Counted from the stretch's first letter, positions 48,311 to 63,424 are shown. The stretch is DNA of 63,815 nucleotides from Acidobacteriota bacterium (GCA_016191085.1 JACPPJ010000055.1:1-63815); one strand, 5' to 3'. Notes: generated by a model not told the origin, from the sequence alone. Translations and numbers: made by a program.

Positions 48311-49759
48311 TTACTTAGCCAGTTTGTCCACCAACCATCGAACGATCATCGCTTCCAAATCCTCTTTCTTCTTTAGCATTTCCGATCCATGTCCGGCGTC
48401 ATCAAAAAGCAGGAACTGACTGTATCTGTTTTTCGACATCAGGTAGGCCTCTCGTGCCAGATCGCCAAAGCTTCCTAGCTGGTAGGTCCTATCCTCCTGG
48501 CTGGCGATGAAGAATACCGGAACGTTTCTGGTGGTGAGAAACTCTTTGATAGCGTCGCTGCGGTGCTCCAAGGTCAATGCTACGATCGTCTTGATCCGGG
48601 CGTCTCCGAGGGATGCCCGAAAGGTTTGCTCAGTGCCGGCAGTGGCCCCGATGAGACCGATTCGGTTGGAGTCGACCCCCTCTTGGGAAGCAAGGAGATT
48701 GATTGCGGCCTTGGTATCCAGATAGTTGTTCTGTTGATCTTCGGGCTTCAGGTTCACACCGTAATGACCTTTCGGATCGTCCAGAGGCCGGTTCTTTCCC
48801 CGCCAGTCGTACGTAAGCGTTGCGATGCCTCGCTTGGCAAGCGCCTTGACCATACGGAAGTAAGTGTCCTCGTCATGCTGCGCTCCATGTACCAAAACCA
48901 CACCAGGAACGTTGGCAGTCTTACTCGCGGATTCAGGAATTCGCAATCGCCCGTGCAAAGACCAGCCGTCCTCTGTATTAAACGAGATGGGCGTTTCGTT
49001 TCCCAGCCCTTTTACATTCGACGCCAGCCATTGCCCAACCTGTTCCGCCAGCCCTTCGAAACGGACAAACATGTTGGTTCCATGTCCGCTTTCAAGCAAA
49101 ATCATATTGCTGTCTTTGTTTTTGGACAGGGCTAGCGCCCCCGCCATTTCGGGGAGGGTGTCTCTGTCATCTTTGCCTACCAGACAAAGAATCGGGACGT
49201 CACCTCGCGTCTTGATGTAATTCCGTGCACGGTCGCCCAAGATTCCCGATATTATTACATGCGCTTGTACTGCCGGATTCCGCGCTGCTTCCAGCAGTGC
49301 GTAATTGGCTCCAACCCCAGCCGACACAATCCCGATTCGCTTGGGATCTACCATCTTCTGTGATGTGAGGAATTCGGCCGCGCCCCGAACGTCCAACTGC
49401 AATTTGTCTATTTCTTCTGGCGAAAAGGTGTCATACAGTTTGCCATTGAGACTGTTCGCGTTCCCGCGAAAGTCCATGGTTAGGGCAGCCATACCGTGGT
49501 TCTTTGCGAGATTCCGCGCATGACTTTCGAAGGTGCCCCGCAGGATCCATCCTGGCTCGGTGATCAAAATGACTCCAGCCACCGGCAAGCGAGGAGCTTG
49601 GGGAAGATGCAGAGTTCCGACAATCGTCTTCCCATCTTCTGTAGGAAATGACACCACCGTCGGGGAGAGAGCCTGCCCAACACCGCTGCCACAGCCGCCA
49701 ACAAAAGCCAAGAAAAACCCAATAACCGCTCGAATTGCTGCGTGCTGTGGGGCCACCAT
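48311..49759 (-). CDS. Tandem alpha/beta hydrolase-fold lipoprotein, nucleophiles replaced
   Basis: 482 residues from the ATG at 49759, which follows GGGAGGTAACACG. N-terminal export segment AVIGFFLAFVGGCG has a possible lipobox Cys. Two alpha/beta hydrolase domains follow (about 40-265 and 275-480). At each nucleophile elbow the usual G-x-S-x-G is changed: first IGIVSAGVGANYAL (Gly at the Ser place), second IGLIGATAGTEQTF (Thr at the Ser place). Terminal His are kept (LESGHGTNM, DDAGHGSEM). Domain 2 has WRGKNRPLDD and domain 1 DFRGNANSL, normal oxyanion regions. It may bind rather than cleave esters or peptides. It lies 61 bases upstream of the receptor. Confidence 0.78.
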   Translation of the reverse strand: MVAPQHAAIRAVIGFFLAFVGGCGSGVGQALSPTVVSFPTEDGKTIVGTLHLPQAPRLPVAGVILITEPGWILRGTFESHARNLAKNHGMAALTMDFRGNANSLNGKLYDTFSPEEIDKLQLDVRGAAEFLTSQKMVDPKRIGIVSAGVGANYALLEAARNPAVQAHVIISGILGDRARNYIKTRGDVPILCLVGKDDRDTLPEMAGALALSKNKDSNMILLESGHGTNMFVRFEGLAEQVGQWLASNVKGLGNETPISFNTEDGWSLHGRLRIPESASKTANVPGVVLVHGAQHDEDTYFRMVKALAKRGIATLTYDWRGKNRPLDDPKGHYGVNLKPEDQQNNYLDTKAAINLLASQEGVDSNRIGLIGATAGTEQTFRASLGDARIKTIVALTLEHRSDAIKEFLTTRNVPVFFIASQEDRTYQLGSFGDLAREAYLMSKNRYSQFLLFDDAGHGSEMLKKKEDLEAMIVRWLVDKLAK

Positions 49760-50137
49760 CGTGTTACCTCCCGATCGAATTTCCATCATTCGCTTTTTCA
49801 ACTGCAATATCCGACGTCTATTCGCGTGCAAGCTACACCCGAACCCCCGGCGTGTCAAGCGAAATGACAAACAAGCTTGAATTCATCGACGGTTCCGGGC
49901 TACGATTCACTGCAATCGAGATCTTTCCGGCTATAGAACTTGCAGAGCGGAGGATCGCGACCGTGCCGGGCGCATCACGAGCAAAGCGGCAAAGAATTAC
50001 CTAATTGCGAATTCAGTGTCAGCGAACGTAACCGTAAGACCCGAATTCAACGTCAAACAGATGGATTCGGCCGGTTTGATCAAAGCGACACGGCGCCCGA
50101 AAGGAATTCCAACGTTACATTGTTAGGAGGATGGGTA
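49760..50137. other. Intergenic region, divergent promoters expected
   Basis: 378 bases between the hydrolase (leftward) and the methyltransferase (rightward). No gene or repeat recognised; the AGGAGGAT site near 50123 belongs to the methyltransferase. Confidence 0.4.
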
Positions 50138-50833
50138 ATGACAAGTCGCAGCACGCTTTTGATTTTATGTTTTATTTCGCTTTTCGTTTTGGTTGTGGGT
50201 TTGAAAGATGCTTCCACTCAACTGGAGCAGAAGCCGGCGGATGAGTACATCAAGAACATGGAGAAGCCCGACCGGGTCCTGAAGGTCAATGAGGTTGTTG
50301 AGAAGCTCAAACTCAAGCCCGGGGACATCGTGGCCGATATCGGCTCGGGTAGCGGCGTATATTCGATTCCGATGGCAAAGGCCATCGCGCCGAACGGCGT
50401 ATTGTATGCCGTGGATATTGACCAGAAGATGCTCGACTACGTCGCCGAACGCGCCAAGAAGGAGGGGGTCACTAATCTCAAGACCGTGCTGGGCGAGTAT
50501 GACGATCCCAAGCTGCCGGTGAACGTTGACGTGGCCTTTTTCCATCGCGTACTGCACATGATCGAGCGTCGTCAGGCGTACGTGAACTCCACGGCCAAGT
50601 ACATGAAGCCCGATGGGCGGATCGTCATCATTGAGAAGAACCGCGTAGATTCGCCGGACAGTTGGATGTGGCTCAATCAGTCGGATGTGGATAATTGGAT
50701 GGCAGCCCTCGCCTTTTACCCGGCCGAGAAATTCGCCGTGTTCGATGATCGGTACTTCGTCAGCTATCAGCGGCCCTACGGCAACAGCGTGCTCCTCAAG
50801 AAGAAAAAGGAAATGGAAAAGAAGGGCGAGTAA
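50138..50833 (+). CDS. Exported SAM-dependent methyltransferase-like protein
   Basis: 231 residues. N-terminal hydrophobic segment RSTLLILCFISLFVLVVG looks like a signal peptide or anchor. Then a class I methyltransferase fold: motif I DIVADIGSGSGVYSIPMAK (about 65-83), motif II VLYAVDIDQKMLDYV, and later FFHRVLHMIERRQ and GRIVIIEKN. SAM is cytosolic, so a periplasmic location would be puzzling; it may be membrane-anchored with the domain inside, or a binding protein. The start at 50138 follows AGGAGG; the open frame to 49940 is not used. It is convergent with rpoC. Confidence 0.82.
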   Translation: MTSRSTLLILCFISLFVLVVGLKDASTQLEQKPADEYIKNMEKPDRVLKVNEVVEKLKLKPGDIVADIGSGSGVYSIPMAKAIAPNGVLYAVDIDQKMLDYVAERAKKEGVTNLKTVLGEYDDPKLPVNVDVAFFHRVLHMIERRQAYVNSTAKYMKPDGRIVIIEKNRVDSPDSWMWLNQSDVDNWMAALAFYPAEKFAVFDDRYFVSYQRPYGNSVLLKKKKEMEKKGE

Positions 50834-50940
50834 TCAAGAGAGCGTTTTCAGATTCATGTATAGGTGGCCGAAAGTCGAAAGGACATCCGTGCTGGCGATA
50901 ACAACAGCCAGTTAGCGAACCCCGGATGAAAAAAGCAAAA

Positions 50941-50967
50941 AGGGAGCTGGGCATTGCCCAACTCCCT
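50941..50967 (-). terminator. Likely terminator of the rpoBC transcript
   Basis: Minus strand: AGGGAG-T-TGGGC..GCCCA-CTCCCT hairpin (about 11 paired bases with one mismatch, loop of 3), followed by TTTTTGCTTTTTT. It lies about 210 bases after the rpoC stop, with repeat copy B between. Confidence 0.75.
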
Positions 50968-51044
50968 GAATGTGACATCCGCCGCACGCGGAGTTCGGCT
51001 GATTAGGAGCATTTTCAGCTTTGCTATATAGCGAGGAGATGCGC

Positions 51045-51179
51045 GTAAGGGCATGGCTTCAGCCATGCCGAAACCAGGCTTCACCTCAGGGGTTTAAACC
51101 CCTGGGGGCCGCGCTAATCGGCACGACTAAAGTCGTGCCCTTACAATCCCGCGCACTATACATCTATTATGAAAATGCC

Positions 51180-51180
<1 letters not shown>
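51045..51180. repeat. MITE-like compound palindrome, copy B
   Basis: Same unit as at 17645: ends GTAAGGGCA and TGCCCTTAC (51045-51144), three inner palindromes and a shared tail that ends at the first base of the rpoC stop codon (TAG at 51182-51180, minus strand). Outer GCATTTTCA (51009) and TGAAAATGC (to 51178) pair as well, so the whole mobile unit may be about 170 bases. About five differences from copy A. Confidence 0.88.
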
Positions 51181-55358
<4,178 letters not shown>

Positions 55359-55421
55359 GGTGCCCTCCTTCGTGAGGTTCGTACGTTGCTTATAAGTACA
55401 GTAAAAAAAGATTCACGGTAG

Positions 55422-55449
55422 CCACGGCGAGCGCATTTCCTCGCCGTGG
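55422..55449 (-). terminator. Hairpin between rpoB and rpoC
   Basis: CCACGGCGAG (55422-55431) and CTCGCCGTGG (55440-55449), a 10-bp stem with 8-base loop. On the minus strand it is followed after about 13 bases by seven T. It could act as a partial terminator or a processing site inside the operon. Confidence 0.4.
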
Positions 55450-55492
55450 GTTTGTTTCGGTACAATCTAACCACCCACGGCGAAAAACAAAA

Positions 55493-58400
55493 TCAATCTG
55501 CTGCGGCGGCTGCCTCCAACAGTTCTTTGGGCTTCTTCATCAGCTCGATGTCCAGGCAGAGACTCTGCAACTCGCGTATCAGCACGTTGAAGGACTCGGG
55601 GATGCCCGGCTCGATTGCCGCTTCGCCTTTGACGATCGCCTCGTAGATCTTGGCGCGACCGGAGACGTCGTCGGACTTCGCCGTCAGCAATTCCTGCAAG
55701 ATGTGGGCAGCGCCGTAAGCTTCCAGAGCCCAGACCTCCATTTCGCCGAAGCGCTGTCCGCCGAATTGAGCTTTACCACCGAGGGGTTGCTGCGTGATCA
55801 ACGAGTACGGCCCGATGGAGCGTGCGTGAATCTTGTCATCCACGAGGTGCGACAGTTTCATCATGTAGATAAAGCCGACCGTCACCGGCTGCTCGAACAT
55901 GTCGCCGCTGACGCCGTCGTACAGCTCGGTCTTGCCTGATAACGGCAGCTTGGCCTGACCGAGCATCTTCTTAATCTCGGGCTCAGTGGCGCCGTCGAAC
56001 ACCGGCGACGCGAAGTGCAGCCCAAGCGCTCTCGCTGCCCAGCCCAGGTGCGTCTCCAGAATCTGTCCGACGTTCATACGTGATGGCACGCCGAGCGGGT
56101 TCAGCACGATCTCAACGGGGGTGCCATCGGGGAGATAAGGCATATCCTCGGCGGGCAGAATGCGCGCGATCACGCCCTTGTTGCCGTGCCGGCCGGCCAT
56201 CTTGTCGCCCACCGAAAGCTTGCGCTTCATGGCGACGTACACCTTCACCAGCTTGATGACACCCGGCGGCAGCTCGTCGCCTTTCTTCAGCTTGCTCTCT
56301 TTTTCGTCGGTGATCTTGCGCAGAACGTCGATTTGCCGTGAGGTCATCTCTTCGATGTCGTCGATCTGCTCGGCGATCTGCGGGTCGCGGCGTTCGTCGA
56401 TCTTCATACGCTTAAGATCGCGTGCCTTCAACGGCCGCAGCACATCGGGAGTGAGAGCGGTTCCCTTGGTCAGCAGGCGCTTGTTGGTGCGCTCATCATG
56501 CAAATCGGCGAGCAAGGTTTTACTTGACAGCAAAGCAGAAAGCCGTTTCAGGCGCTCATCCTCAAGAATCTTGATTTGGTAGTCGAGGTTTGTGCGCAGC
56601 TTTTCCACTTGCGCCGCTTCGATGGACTTGGCTCTTTCGTCCTTCTCCTGCCCTTTACGGGAGAATATCTTAGCGTCAACAACGGTGCCCTCGATTCCCG
56701 GCGGGCACACCAGCGAGGCGTCGCGGACGTCTCCCGCCTTTTCACCGAAGATGGCGCGCAGCAGCTTCTCTTCCGGACTAAGCTGCGTTTCCCCTTTAGG
56801 GGTCACTTTGCCGACCAGAATGTCGCCGGCTTTTACGGTCGCGCCGATGCGGATGATGCCGCTCTCGTCGAGATCGCGCAGGAAGCTCTCGCTCACGTTC
56901 GGAATGTCGCGAGTGACTTCCTCAGGCCCCAGCTTGGTGTCGCGAGACTCGATCTCCAGCTCTTCAATGTGGATGGAAGTGAAGTAATCCTCCTGCACCA
57001 GCTTTTCGCTGACCAGGATGGCGTCTTCAAAGTTGTAGCCCCGCCACGGCAGGAACGCCACAAGGACGTTGCGCCCCAGCGCCAACTCTCCCTTATCGGT
57101 GCACGGACCATCGGCGAGCACTTGGCCCTTTCGGACCTGCTGCCCCTGCCGAACGACCGGCCGCTGGTTAATACAAGTGTTCTGGTTGGACCGTTTGAAC
57201 TTCGTCAGCAGATAAACGTCGGCGTGAATGCCGGCGGACATGGTACCGGGCTCGCCCTCGCCCTCCGCGCGGACTATGATGCGTTCGCTGTCAACTGTTT
57301 CCACGACCCCGTTTCTGCGGCAGATAACCACCGCGCCGGAATCGCGCGCCGTCACGGCCTCCATGCCGGTGCCCACAAGCGGCGCTTCCGGCACCAGCAG
57401 CGGAACCGACTGGCGCTGCATGTTCGAACCCATAAGAGCGCGGTTTGCGTCGTCGTTTTCGAGGAAGGGAATCAGGGACGCCGCCACGCTCACCAGTTGC
57501 TTCGGAGAAACGTCGATGTAGTCAATCTCTTCGCGTTGCTTGAGCACGAAGTTCCCGGCCTGACGCGCGTTGACCAGTTCTGGAACAATGCGTCCGCGCT
57601 GATCAACTTCGATGTTTGCCTGCGCCACAACGTACTTGTCCTCTTCCCATGCGGACAGGTAAAACGAAAACGGCTCCCACTCGGCAGGCCTCTTGCGGCG
57701 CTCCTTCAAATCATCGTTGATTTTATCGAGTTCCTTCTTCTCGATATGCTCGCCAGGCTTCAAGTCACTGTCCCCGGCGTGCGAGACGGTGACGTAGTCC
57801 ACCACGTAGCCGTTGTTCACCTTGCGATAGGGGCTCTCAATGAAGCCATAGTCGTTGATGCGCCCATAGCACGACAATGAAGAAATGAGTCCGATGTTGG
57901 GGCCTTCCGGCGTTTCGATCGGGCAGATACGCCCATAGTGCGTTGGGTGCACGTCGCGGACTTCGAATCCGGCGCGTTCCCGGCTCAATCCGCCCGGTCC
58001 GAGGGCCGACAGGCGGCGCTTGTGCGTGATCTCGGAAAGCGGGTTGGTCTGGTCCATAAACTGGGAAAGCTGGCTGGACCCGAAGAACTCGCGAATGGCG
58101 GCCATGGCGGGCTTGGCGTTTACCAGGTCGTGTGGCATGGCGGTCGACATTTCCTGGTAGACTGACATTTTCTCCTTGATCGCCCGCTCCATGCGAACCA
58201 GGCCGATGCGGAACTGGTTCTCCAGCAACTCACCGACCGCGCGAACACGGCGATTGCCCAGGTGATCAATATCATCCACCGAGCCGATGTTCTTGCGCAG
58301 CTTGAGCAGGTACAGGAGCACGGACGTGAAATCGTCCAGATCCAGCGTGCGCTTCTCGAGCGAAGTCTCTTGCTCAAGCTTGATGTTGAACTTCAGCCGC

Positions 58401-59791
58401 CCAACGCGCGAGAAGTCATACTTGCGCGGGTCAAAGAACATCCCATAAAACAGCGCCTGCGCGGTATCAAGAGTCGGAGGATCGCCGGGCCGCAGCTTGC
58501 GGTAAATTTCGATCAAAGCATCTTCGCTGGTCTTGATGCTGTCCTTCTTCAACGTCTGGCTCAGCACCACGCCGATGTCATCCTTCTCCGGGAACATGAC
58601 GCGGATCTGCTGGATGTCGGCCTCGAAGAACGCGCCGACGCGCTCAGCGCTTAATTCCGTGTTGGCTTCCGCCAGTACTTCGCCCGTGGAGGTGTCCACC
58701 ACGTCGGCCATCAACCATGCGCCTTCCAGATCGTGCGGAGAGACTTCCACCTGCTGGACGTGCGCCTTTACCATTTCCCTGTACTGCCCGGTGTTGATCT
58801 TGCGGCCGGCGTGGACGATCTCTTCCTTCGTCTTGGGGTGCAGAACGTGGTGCGAAAGCCGCACGCCAATCAATCCGTCGGAAACCTCCCAGAACAGTTT
58901 CTTGTCCTTTAATTGGATTGTTTCACCGCGGTAGAACTTTTCGAGGATCTGCTGTTCGTTTTTCAGGCCCAATGCGCGGAGAAAGATGGTACCCAGGAAT
59001 TTCCGCTTGCGGTCGATGCGGACGTAGAGCAAGTTCTTGGCATCGTACTCGAACTCCACCCAGGAGCCGCGATACGGGATGAGCTTGCCGAGGAAGTAAG
59101 TGCGCTGGTTCGCCGTTTCGAAAAACACGCCCGGGGAGCGGTGCAACTGGCTGACGATAACGCGTTCGGTGCCGTTGATGATGAAGGTTCCGTTCTCCGT
59201 CATCAGCGGAATCTCACCGAAGAATACTTCCTGCTCGCGAATGTCGCGGATGGACTTGGTGCCCGATTCAGGGTCTTTCTCGTAAATCGTAAGCCGGATG
59301 GTGACCTTTAGCGGCGCCGCATAAGTCATGCCGCGCTCCTGACATTCGGCCACGTCGTACTTGAGTTGCAAGTCCACCGGGTCGCCGCACTTATTGCAGT
59401 AATCCACCTGGTTGCGGTTGGGCGCACCGCAGTTGGGACAGAGGATCTCCCCAACGAGATACGGACTCGTAATAATGCTCTTGCCGCACCGGTGGCAGGG
59501 CGTCCGGAGGTGGTGCAGTCCTTTCAGGTTGCCGCACTTGCACTCCCAGTTTCCGATGGAGTAGTCCACAAAGCTCAACTCCGATAGCCCGCGGAAATCC
59601 GAGATGGGGAATACGGAGTTGAACACGGCCTGCAGGCCGTTATCGTCGCGCTCGGCCGGCAGGAGATTCATCTGCAGGAAGCGGTCATACGATTTTTTCT
59701 GCACCTCGATGAGGTTTGGAATCGGAAGCGAGGTGCGGATTTTCGAAAAATCGATTCGCTCCCGGCCAGTTCCATTTGCTTTCTGATCCAT
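55493..59791 (-). CDS. rpoB: RNA polymerase subunit beta
   Basis: 1432 residues, complete. The rifampicin region has [20 protein letters not shown] and [13 protein letters not shown]; the catalytic and C-terminal parts ([45 protein letters not shown]) are standard. A Cys4 zinc-ribbon-like insert is present near residues 78-140 ([20 protein letters not shown] and [19 protein letters not shown]), as in several non-proteobacterial RpoB. The rifampicin segment is of the ordinary sensitive type. It lies downstream of rplL with a 289-base gap (59792-60080) that contains a GGCGAG/CTCGCC hairpin near 60017-60042 and no gene. Confidence 0.98.
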   Translation of the reverse strand: MDQKANGTGRERIDFSKIRTSLPIPNLIEVQKKSYDRFLQMNLLPAERDDNGLQAVFNSVFPISDFRGLSELSFVDYSIGNWECKCGNLKGLHHLRTPCHRCGKSIITSPYLVGEILCPNCGAPNRNQVDYCNKCGDPVDLQLKYDVAECQERGMTYAAPLKVTIRLTIYEKDPESGTKSIRDIREQEVFFGEIPLMTENGTFIINGTERVIVSQLHRSPGVFFETANQRTYFLGKLIPYRGSWVEFEYDAKNLLYVRIDRKRKFLGTIFLRALGLKNEQQILEKFYRGETIQLKDKKLFWEVSDGLIGVRLSHHVLHPKTKEEIVHAGRKINTGQYREMVKAHVQQVEVSPHDLEGAWLMADVVDTSTGEVLAEANTELSAERVGAFFEADIQQIRVMFPEKDDIGVVLSQTLKKDSIKTSEDALIEIYRKLRPGDPPTLDTAQALFYGMFFDPRKYDFSRVGRLKFNIKLEQETSLEKRTLDLDDFTSVLLYLLKLRKNIGSVDDIDHLGNRRVRAVGELLENQFRIGLVRMERAIKEKMSVYQEMSTAMPHDLVNAKPAMAAIREFFGSSQLSQFMDQTNPLSEITHKRRLSALGPGGLSRERAGFEVRDVHPTHYGRICPIETPEGPNIGLISSLSCYGRINDYGFIESPYRKVNNGYVVDYVTVSHAGDSDLKPGEHIEKKELDKINDDLKERRKRPAEWEPFSFYLSAWEEDKYVVAQANIEVDQRGRIVPELVNARQAGNFVLKQREEIDYIDVSPKQLVSVAASLIPFLENDDANRALMGSNMQRQSVPLLVPEAPLVGTGMEAVTARDSGAVVICRRNGVVETVDSERIIVRAEGEGEPGTMSAGIHADVYLLTKFKRSNQNTCINQRPVVRQGQQVRKGQVLADGPCTDKGELALGRNVLVAFLPWRGYNFEDAILVSEKLVQEDYFTSIHIEELEIESRDTKLGPEEVTRDIPNVSESFLRDLDESGIIRIGATVKAGDILVGKVTPKGETQLSPEEKLLRAIFGEKAGDVRDASLVCPPGIEGTVVDAKIFSRKGQEKDERAKSIEAAQVEKLRTNLDYQIKILEDERLKRLSALLSSKTLLADLHDERTNKRLLTKGTALTPDVLRPLKARDLKRMKIDERRDPQIAEQIDDIEEMTSRQIDVLRKITDEKESKLKKGDELPPGVIKLVKVYVAMKRKLSVGDKMAGRHGNKGVIARILPAEDMPYLPDGTPVEIVLNPLGVPSRMNVGQILETHLGWAARALGLHFASPVFDGATEPEIKKMLGQAKLPLSGKTELYDGVSGDMFEQPVTVGFIYMMKLSHLVDDKIHARSIGPYSLITQQPLGGKAQFGGQRFGEMEVWALEAYGAAHILQELLTAKSDDVSGRAKIYEAIVKGEAAIEPGIPESFNVLIRELQSLCLDIELMKKPKELLEAAAAAD

Positions 59792-60080
59792 GGGGTGCTC
59801 CTCATTGGGATGCGGGAAGAAGGGCGTGGGCCATTATCCCCGATTAAAAACTGAATGAAAGCGGGACCAACGTTAGGACCTCAATGGGTCCATTCCCCGT
59901 CCGGCGTCTGGAACGCGTGCTGCATGATCTGAAGAGGAGATTGCGGCTGCGGAACCAGGTATTGAGGCGGACGGAGACCCCTCCAGCCTGAATAGCCAGA
60001 GAGGCAAACCAATGCGGCGAGGGAGAAGCACCCTCTCGCCGTAATTGGCGGTCTTGGTTGTTCTTCCCGTCCGTGTAATT

Positions 60081-60461
60081 TTACTTAACCTCGACGGTGG
60101 CTCCAGCCTCGGTGAATTTTTTCTTGAGCGTCTCGGCTTCTTCCTTAGAAACGCCTTCTTTGATCGGCTTGGGGACGCTGTCCACCAAGTCCTTGGCTTC
60201 TTTCAAGCCAAGGCTGGTGACTTCGCGCACAGCCTTAATGACATTGATTTTATTGCTGCCAACGCCCGTCAGCACGACGTTGAATTCGGTCTGCTCTTCG
60301 GCAGGTGCCGCGGCGGCGGCGGGGGCGGCTCCCGCAGCCATCATCATGGGAGCGGCTGCGCTGACGCCGAATACCGTTTCCATTTCTTTAACCAACTGCG
60401 CCGCTTCAAGCAGCGTCAGGCCTTTGATGCTTTCCAGTATGCTTGCGACCTTTTCTGACAT
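60081..60461 (-). CDS. rplL: 50S ribosomal protein L7/L12
   Basis: 126 residues. N-terminal dimer part ([23 protein letters not shown]), Ala/Gly hinge, and the C-terminal factor-binding domain with [14 protein letters not shown] ([14 protein letters not shown]), [23 protein letters not shown] and a final TVEVK. It forms the ribosomal stalk. It is the last ribosomal gene before rpoB. Confidence 0.98.
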   Translation of the reverse strand: MSEKVASILESIKGLTLLEAAQLVKEMETVFGVSAAAPMMMAAGAAPAAAAAPAEEQTEFNVVLTGVGSNKINVIKAVREVTSLGLKEAKDLVDSVPKPIKEGVSKEEAETLKKKFTEAGATVEVK

Positions 60462-60527
60462 AACGGATTTCCATTCCTCCTGCGCGACTGTATGGATCTG
60501 CCGCGCCGCACGGATCGATTGAATTGA

Positions 60528-61052
60528 TTATTGGCTGAACTTGCCTTCCTTGACTGCCTGGTCTAGCACGGACGCCATGTTCCGTGTGACCGCCTGCAAT
60601 GTCGTTGCGATGCCGCGTGCCGGCGACGCGAGCAGATACAGCACCTTGGCCAGCAGCTCTTCCCTTCCGGGCATGGTGGCCAGAGCAGCGATCTCCGATA
60701 TAGAAATTGCGCGGCCTTCCACCAAGCCGGCCCGAAACGTGAAATTCGGATTTGCTTTTGCGTAGCCGGACAGCGCCTTTGCCAGCGCCACCGGATTCGC
60801 TTCGGTCAAAGCGAGCGCGGTCGGCCCGGCCAGTTCCTTCAGAATTTGCTCGGAAGGAGTACCTTGGGCGCTCAGCCTCGCCAGTGTGTTCTTGATGACC
60901 CGGTAACGGCCTCCAGCCTGGCGCACTTGCTTGCGCAGTTCCAAATCTTCGGCTACGGGAATTTTCTGAAAGTTGACAACGAAGACCGCTTCCGCTTTCG
61001 AAAGCTCCGCCTTCAATCCATCAACCGTTTCTTTCTTTTCGTCGCGGTTCAA
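60528..61052 (-). CDS. rplJ: 50S ribosomal protein L10
   Basis: 174 residues. N-terminal RNA-binding part (VDGLKAELSKAEAVFVVNFQ, then LRKQVRQAGGRYRVIKNTLARL) and the C-terminal helix that carries L7/L12 dimers. Spacing to rplL is 66 bases, to rplA 18 bases. The family also represses its own operon by binding leader RNA; no leader structure was identified here. Confidence 0.97.
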   Translation of the reverse strand: MNRDEKKETVDGLKAELSKAEAVFVVNFQKIPVAEDLELRKQVRQAGGRYRVIKNTLARLSAQGTPSEQILKELAGPTALALTEANPVALAKALSGYAKANPNFTFRAGLVEGRAISISEIAALATMPGREELLAKVLYLLASPARGIATTLQAVTRNMASVLDQAVKEGKFSQ

Positions 61053-61070
61053 TGCTGCCTCCCGATCCTG

Positions 61071-61775
61071 TTAGGCGTGAGCCGCCTCGGTGACTCCCAG
61101 TCCGATGGGAATGCCAGGCCCCATGCTCGAGGATATGGTGATGCTCTTTACGTATTTTCCTTTTGCCGCTACCGGCTTGGCTTTCATGACAGCCGAGATG
61201 AGCGCCTGCGCATTGTTGACCAGGCGATCTGGGGGAAAGCTGATCTTTCCGATCGGCGCGTGAACTAGCGCTGTCTTGTCGGTGCGAAACTCTACTTTGC
61301 CGGCCTTGATCTCTTGCACCGCCTGCTTCACCTCAAACGTGACGGTTCCCGCTTTCGGGTTCGGCATCAGCCCGCGCGGGCCCAGCACCTTTCCCAAGCG
61401 TCCGACCGACTTCATCATGTCAGGCGTGGCGATGACGGCGTCAAAATCGGTCCAGCCTTCCTGGATTTTCTTGACCATCTCCTCGCCGCCAACGTATTCT
61501 GCTCCGGCTTCTTCCGCGTCGCGCAGCTTCTCGCCGCTTGCGATGACTAGAACTTTCTTGGATTTCCCCAAGCCGTGCGGCAGCACCATGGTGCCGCGAA
61601 CCATCTGATCGGCTTGCTTAGGGTCCACGCCCAAGCGCATTACGAGTTCCACGGTCTCATCGAATTTCGCGAATTTGACTTTTTGCAGCGTGCTCACCGC
61701 TTCGTTTAGATCGTATGGGCGGGCTTCCACTGCCTTCCGAGCGTTGTCGATGTTCTTGCCTGATCTGCGTGCCAT
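61071..61775 (-). CDS. rplA: 50S ribosomal protein L1
   Basis: 234 residues from the ATG at 61775 ([16 protein letters not shown]), which has GAGGTGG at the right distance; nearer upstream ATGs are less fitting. [31 protein letters not shown] and [16 protein letters not shown] are family patterns. It binds 23S rRNA at the L1 stalk. It is 41 bases after rplK. Confidence 0.97.
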   Translation of the reverse strand: MARRSGKNIDNARKAVEARPYDLNEAVSTLQKVKFAKFDETVELVMRLGVDPKQADQMVRGTMVLPHGLGKSKKVLVIASGEKLRDAEEAGAEYVGGEEMVKKIQEGWTDFDAVIATPDMMKSVGRLGKVLGPRGLMPNPKAGTVTFEVKQAVQEIKAGKVEFRTDKTALVHAPIGKISFPPDRLVNNAQALISAVMKAKPVAAKGKYVKSITISSSMGPGIPIGLGVTEAAHA

Positions 61776-61816
61776 TTCCATCCACCTCAATTGCAAAAAC
61801 GGAAGAGCTGTCCTGC

Positions 61817-62263
61817 TTAGCCCGTTACGTCAATGCCCATGCTGAGTGCCGTGCCGCGGACAGAGCGAATCGCTGATTCCAACGAGCTCGTGTTCAAGTC
61901 CGGCAACTTGGTTTTCGCAATATCCTCGACCTGCTTCGCCGTCACCGTGCCCACCTTGGCTTTATTCGGCGTGCCTGAACCTTTGGCGATGCCGGCCACA
62001 CGCTTCAACAGGATTGCGGCAGGCGGCGTTTTCGTGATGAAGGTAAAGCTGCGATCGCTGTACACCGTGATCACTACCGGAATGATCAATCCTTCCATAT
62101 CAGGCCCGGAGGTCTTGCCATTGAACTGCTTGCAAAAATCCATGATGTTGACGCCGTGCTGTCCGAGCGCCGGTCCTACGGGAGGCGCAGGAGTCGCTTT
62201 CCCGGCCGCAATCTGCAGCTTTATCTGCCCGGCGACTTTCTTTCCTCTTGCGGGTGCTGCCAT
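61817..62263 (-). CDS. rplK: 50S ribosomal protein L11
   Basis: 148 residues. [30 protein letters not shown] is represented by its core [17 protein letters not shown]; the C-terminal RNA-binding domain has [15 protein letters not shown] and [11 protein letters not shown]. It binds the GTPase centre of 23S rRNA. It is 30 bases after nusG. Confidence 0.98.
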   Translation of the reverse strand: MAAPARGKKVAGQIKLQIAAGKATPAPPVGPALGQHGVNIMDFCKQFNGKTSGPDMEGLIIPVVITVYSDRSFTFITKTPPAAILLKRVAGIAKGSGTPNKAKVGTVTAKQVEDIAKTKLPDLNTSSLESAIRSVRGTALSMGIDVTG

Positions 62264-62293
62264 TTCAATATCTCCTATCGAACGAGCGGAGAG

Positions 62294-62887
62294 CTAAAGT
62301 TTCTCCACCTGCAAAAAATCCAATTCCACCGGGGTGGATCGGCCGAAAATCGTGACCATCACTTTCAACGTGTTGCGATCTAAATTGACCTCGTCCACTA
62401 CTCCAGTGAAGTTGCTGAACGGACCGTCCACGATCTTCACGGTCTCGTTTCTTTCAAACGTCTGTTTCGGTATGGCGCGCTCACTGGCCGTGCTCGCGCG
62501 GTTCACGATCTGGTTTACTTCTTCTTCCGAAAGCGGAGACGGAGTCTGTCCGCTGCCGACAAATCCGGTGACGCGCGGAGTGGACTTCACGACGTGCCAT
62601 ACGTCATCGCTCATTTCCATCTCCACCAGAACGTAGCCCGGATAAAAAAGGCGTTGGCTCTCGATCTTCTTGCCGCCGCGCATCTCAAGCACGGACTCTT
62701 TCGGGATGAGGATTTGCCCGATTTTGTCCTCAAGGCCGAAAGCTTTCACACGGCTCTCCAAGCTCTCCTTGACCTTGTTCTCAAAGCCGGAGTAGGTGTG
62801 AATGATGTACCAGTGCTTGCTGGTAGCCGACTGGACCGGCTCGACAGTTTTCTTAACTTCCGAATCGGAGTAATCGCCGGACGACAT
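62294..62887 (-). CDS. nusG: Transcription antitermination protein NusG
   Basis: 197 residues. The NGN domain starts [20 protein letters not shown] and includes [21 protein letters not shown]; a C-terminal KOW domain has [14 protein letters not shown]. The N-terminal tail of about 25 residues is acidic and not conserved. Its start overlaps secE by 35 bases; a later Met is not available before the domain, so the overlap appears real. Confidence 0.96.
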   Translation of the reverse strand: MSSGDYSDSEVKKTVEPVQSATSKHWYIIHTYSGFENKVKESLESRVKAFGLEDKIGQILIPKESVLEMRGGKKIESQRLFYPGYVLVEMEMSDDVWHVVKSTPRVTGFVGSGQTPSPLSEEEVNQIVNRASTASERAIPKQTFERNETVKIVDGPFSNFTGVVDEVNLDRNTLKVMVTIFGRSTPVELDFLQVEKL

Positions 62888-63137
62888 GGTTGAAGATCCA
62901 ATCCAAAATTCCGAAATACACGCCGAAGAAAAACACCGTGAAAATTACCACGATCGTCGTGGCACGAATCTGAGTAAAACTCGGCCAACTGACCCGCTTG
63001 GTCTCCGATCGCACGTCGGACAAAAACGCTTTGGCCCTCTTGGGCCAAAACCTGATGCCGGAGATGACTCCCTCGTCAGCCGCGGGACGGGGCCTCGCTT
63101 TTCCTAAAACACCGCTGTCCAGTTTTGCTTCTTTCAT
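62853..63137 (-). CDS. secE: Protein translocase subunit SecE
   Basis: 94 residues. A hydrophilic N-terminus, then the amphipathic [17 protein letters not shown] and one helix ([20 protein letters not shown]). It is part of SecYEG. It precedes nusG with overlap, as in many bacteria. Confidence 0.94.
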   Translation of the reverse strand: MKEAKLDSGVLGKARPRPAADEGVISGIRFWPKRAKAFLSDVRSETKRVSWPSFTQIRATTIVVIFTVFFFGVYFGILDWIFNHVVRRLLRFGS

Positions 63138-63194
63138 GAAAACCTGCTGCTCTTGACTCCTGAGCTACCCGCACGCGCTCGCTCATAATGCAAC

Positions 63195-63269
63195 TGGCAG
63201 GGGTGGAGGGATTCGAACCCCCACATCCGGTTTTGGAGACCGGCGGTCTGCCGTTAAACCTACACCCCT
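63195..63269 (-). tRNA. tRNA-Trp (anticodon CCA)
   Basis: Minus strand: AGGGGTG acceptor, anticodon stem CCGGT / ACCGG around loop CTCCAAA (anticodon CCA), T arm GGGGGTTCGAATCCCTC, then CACCCCT, G discriminator and an encoded CCA. It sits between rpmG and secE, the classical place. Confidence 0.96.
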
Positions 63270-63424
63270 CCTCGCCGACTCGATTTCTGGGGTGCTACCG
63301 AGAAAGGATGCGGCGAATTCGTGATCTGGATATGTACGACCTTACGCGAAAGTACAACGCGCCGTTGCTTCGCGCCTTAGCCAATCCCCTGAGTATCGAC
63401 CCCCGTGCTCGCGGTCATTGCCGA

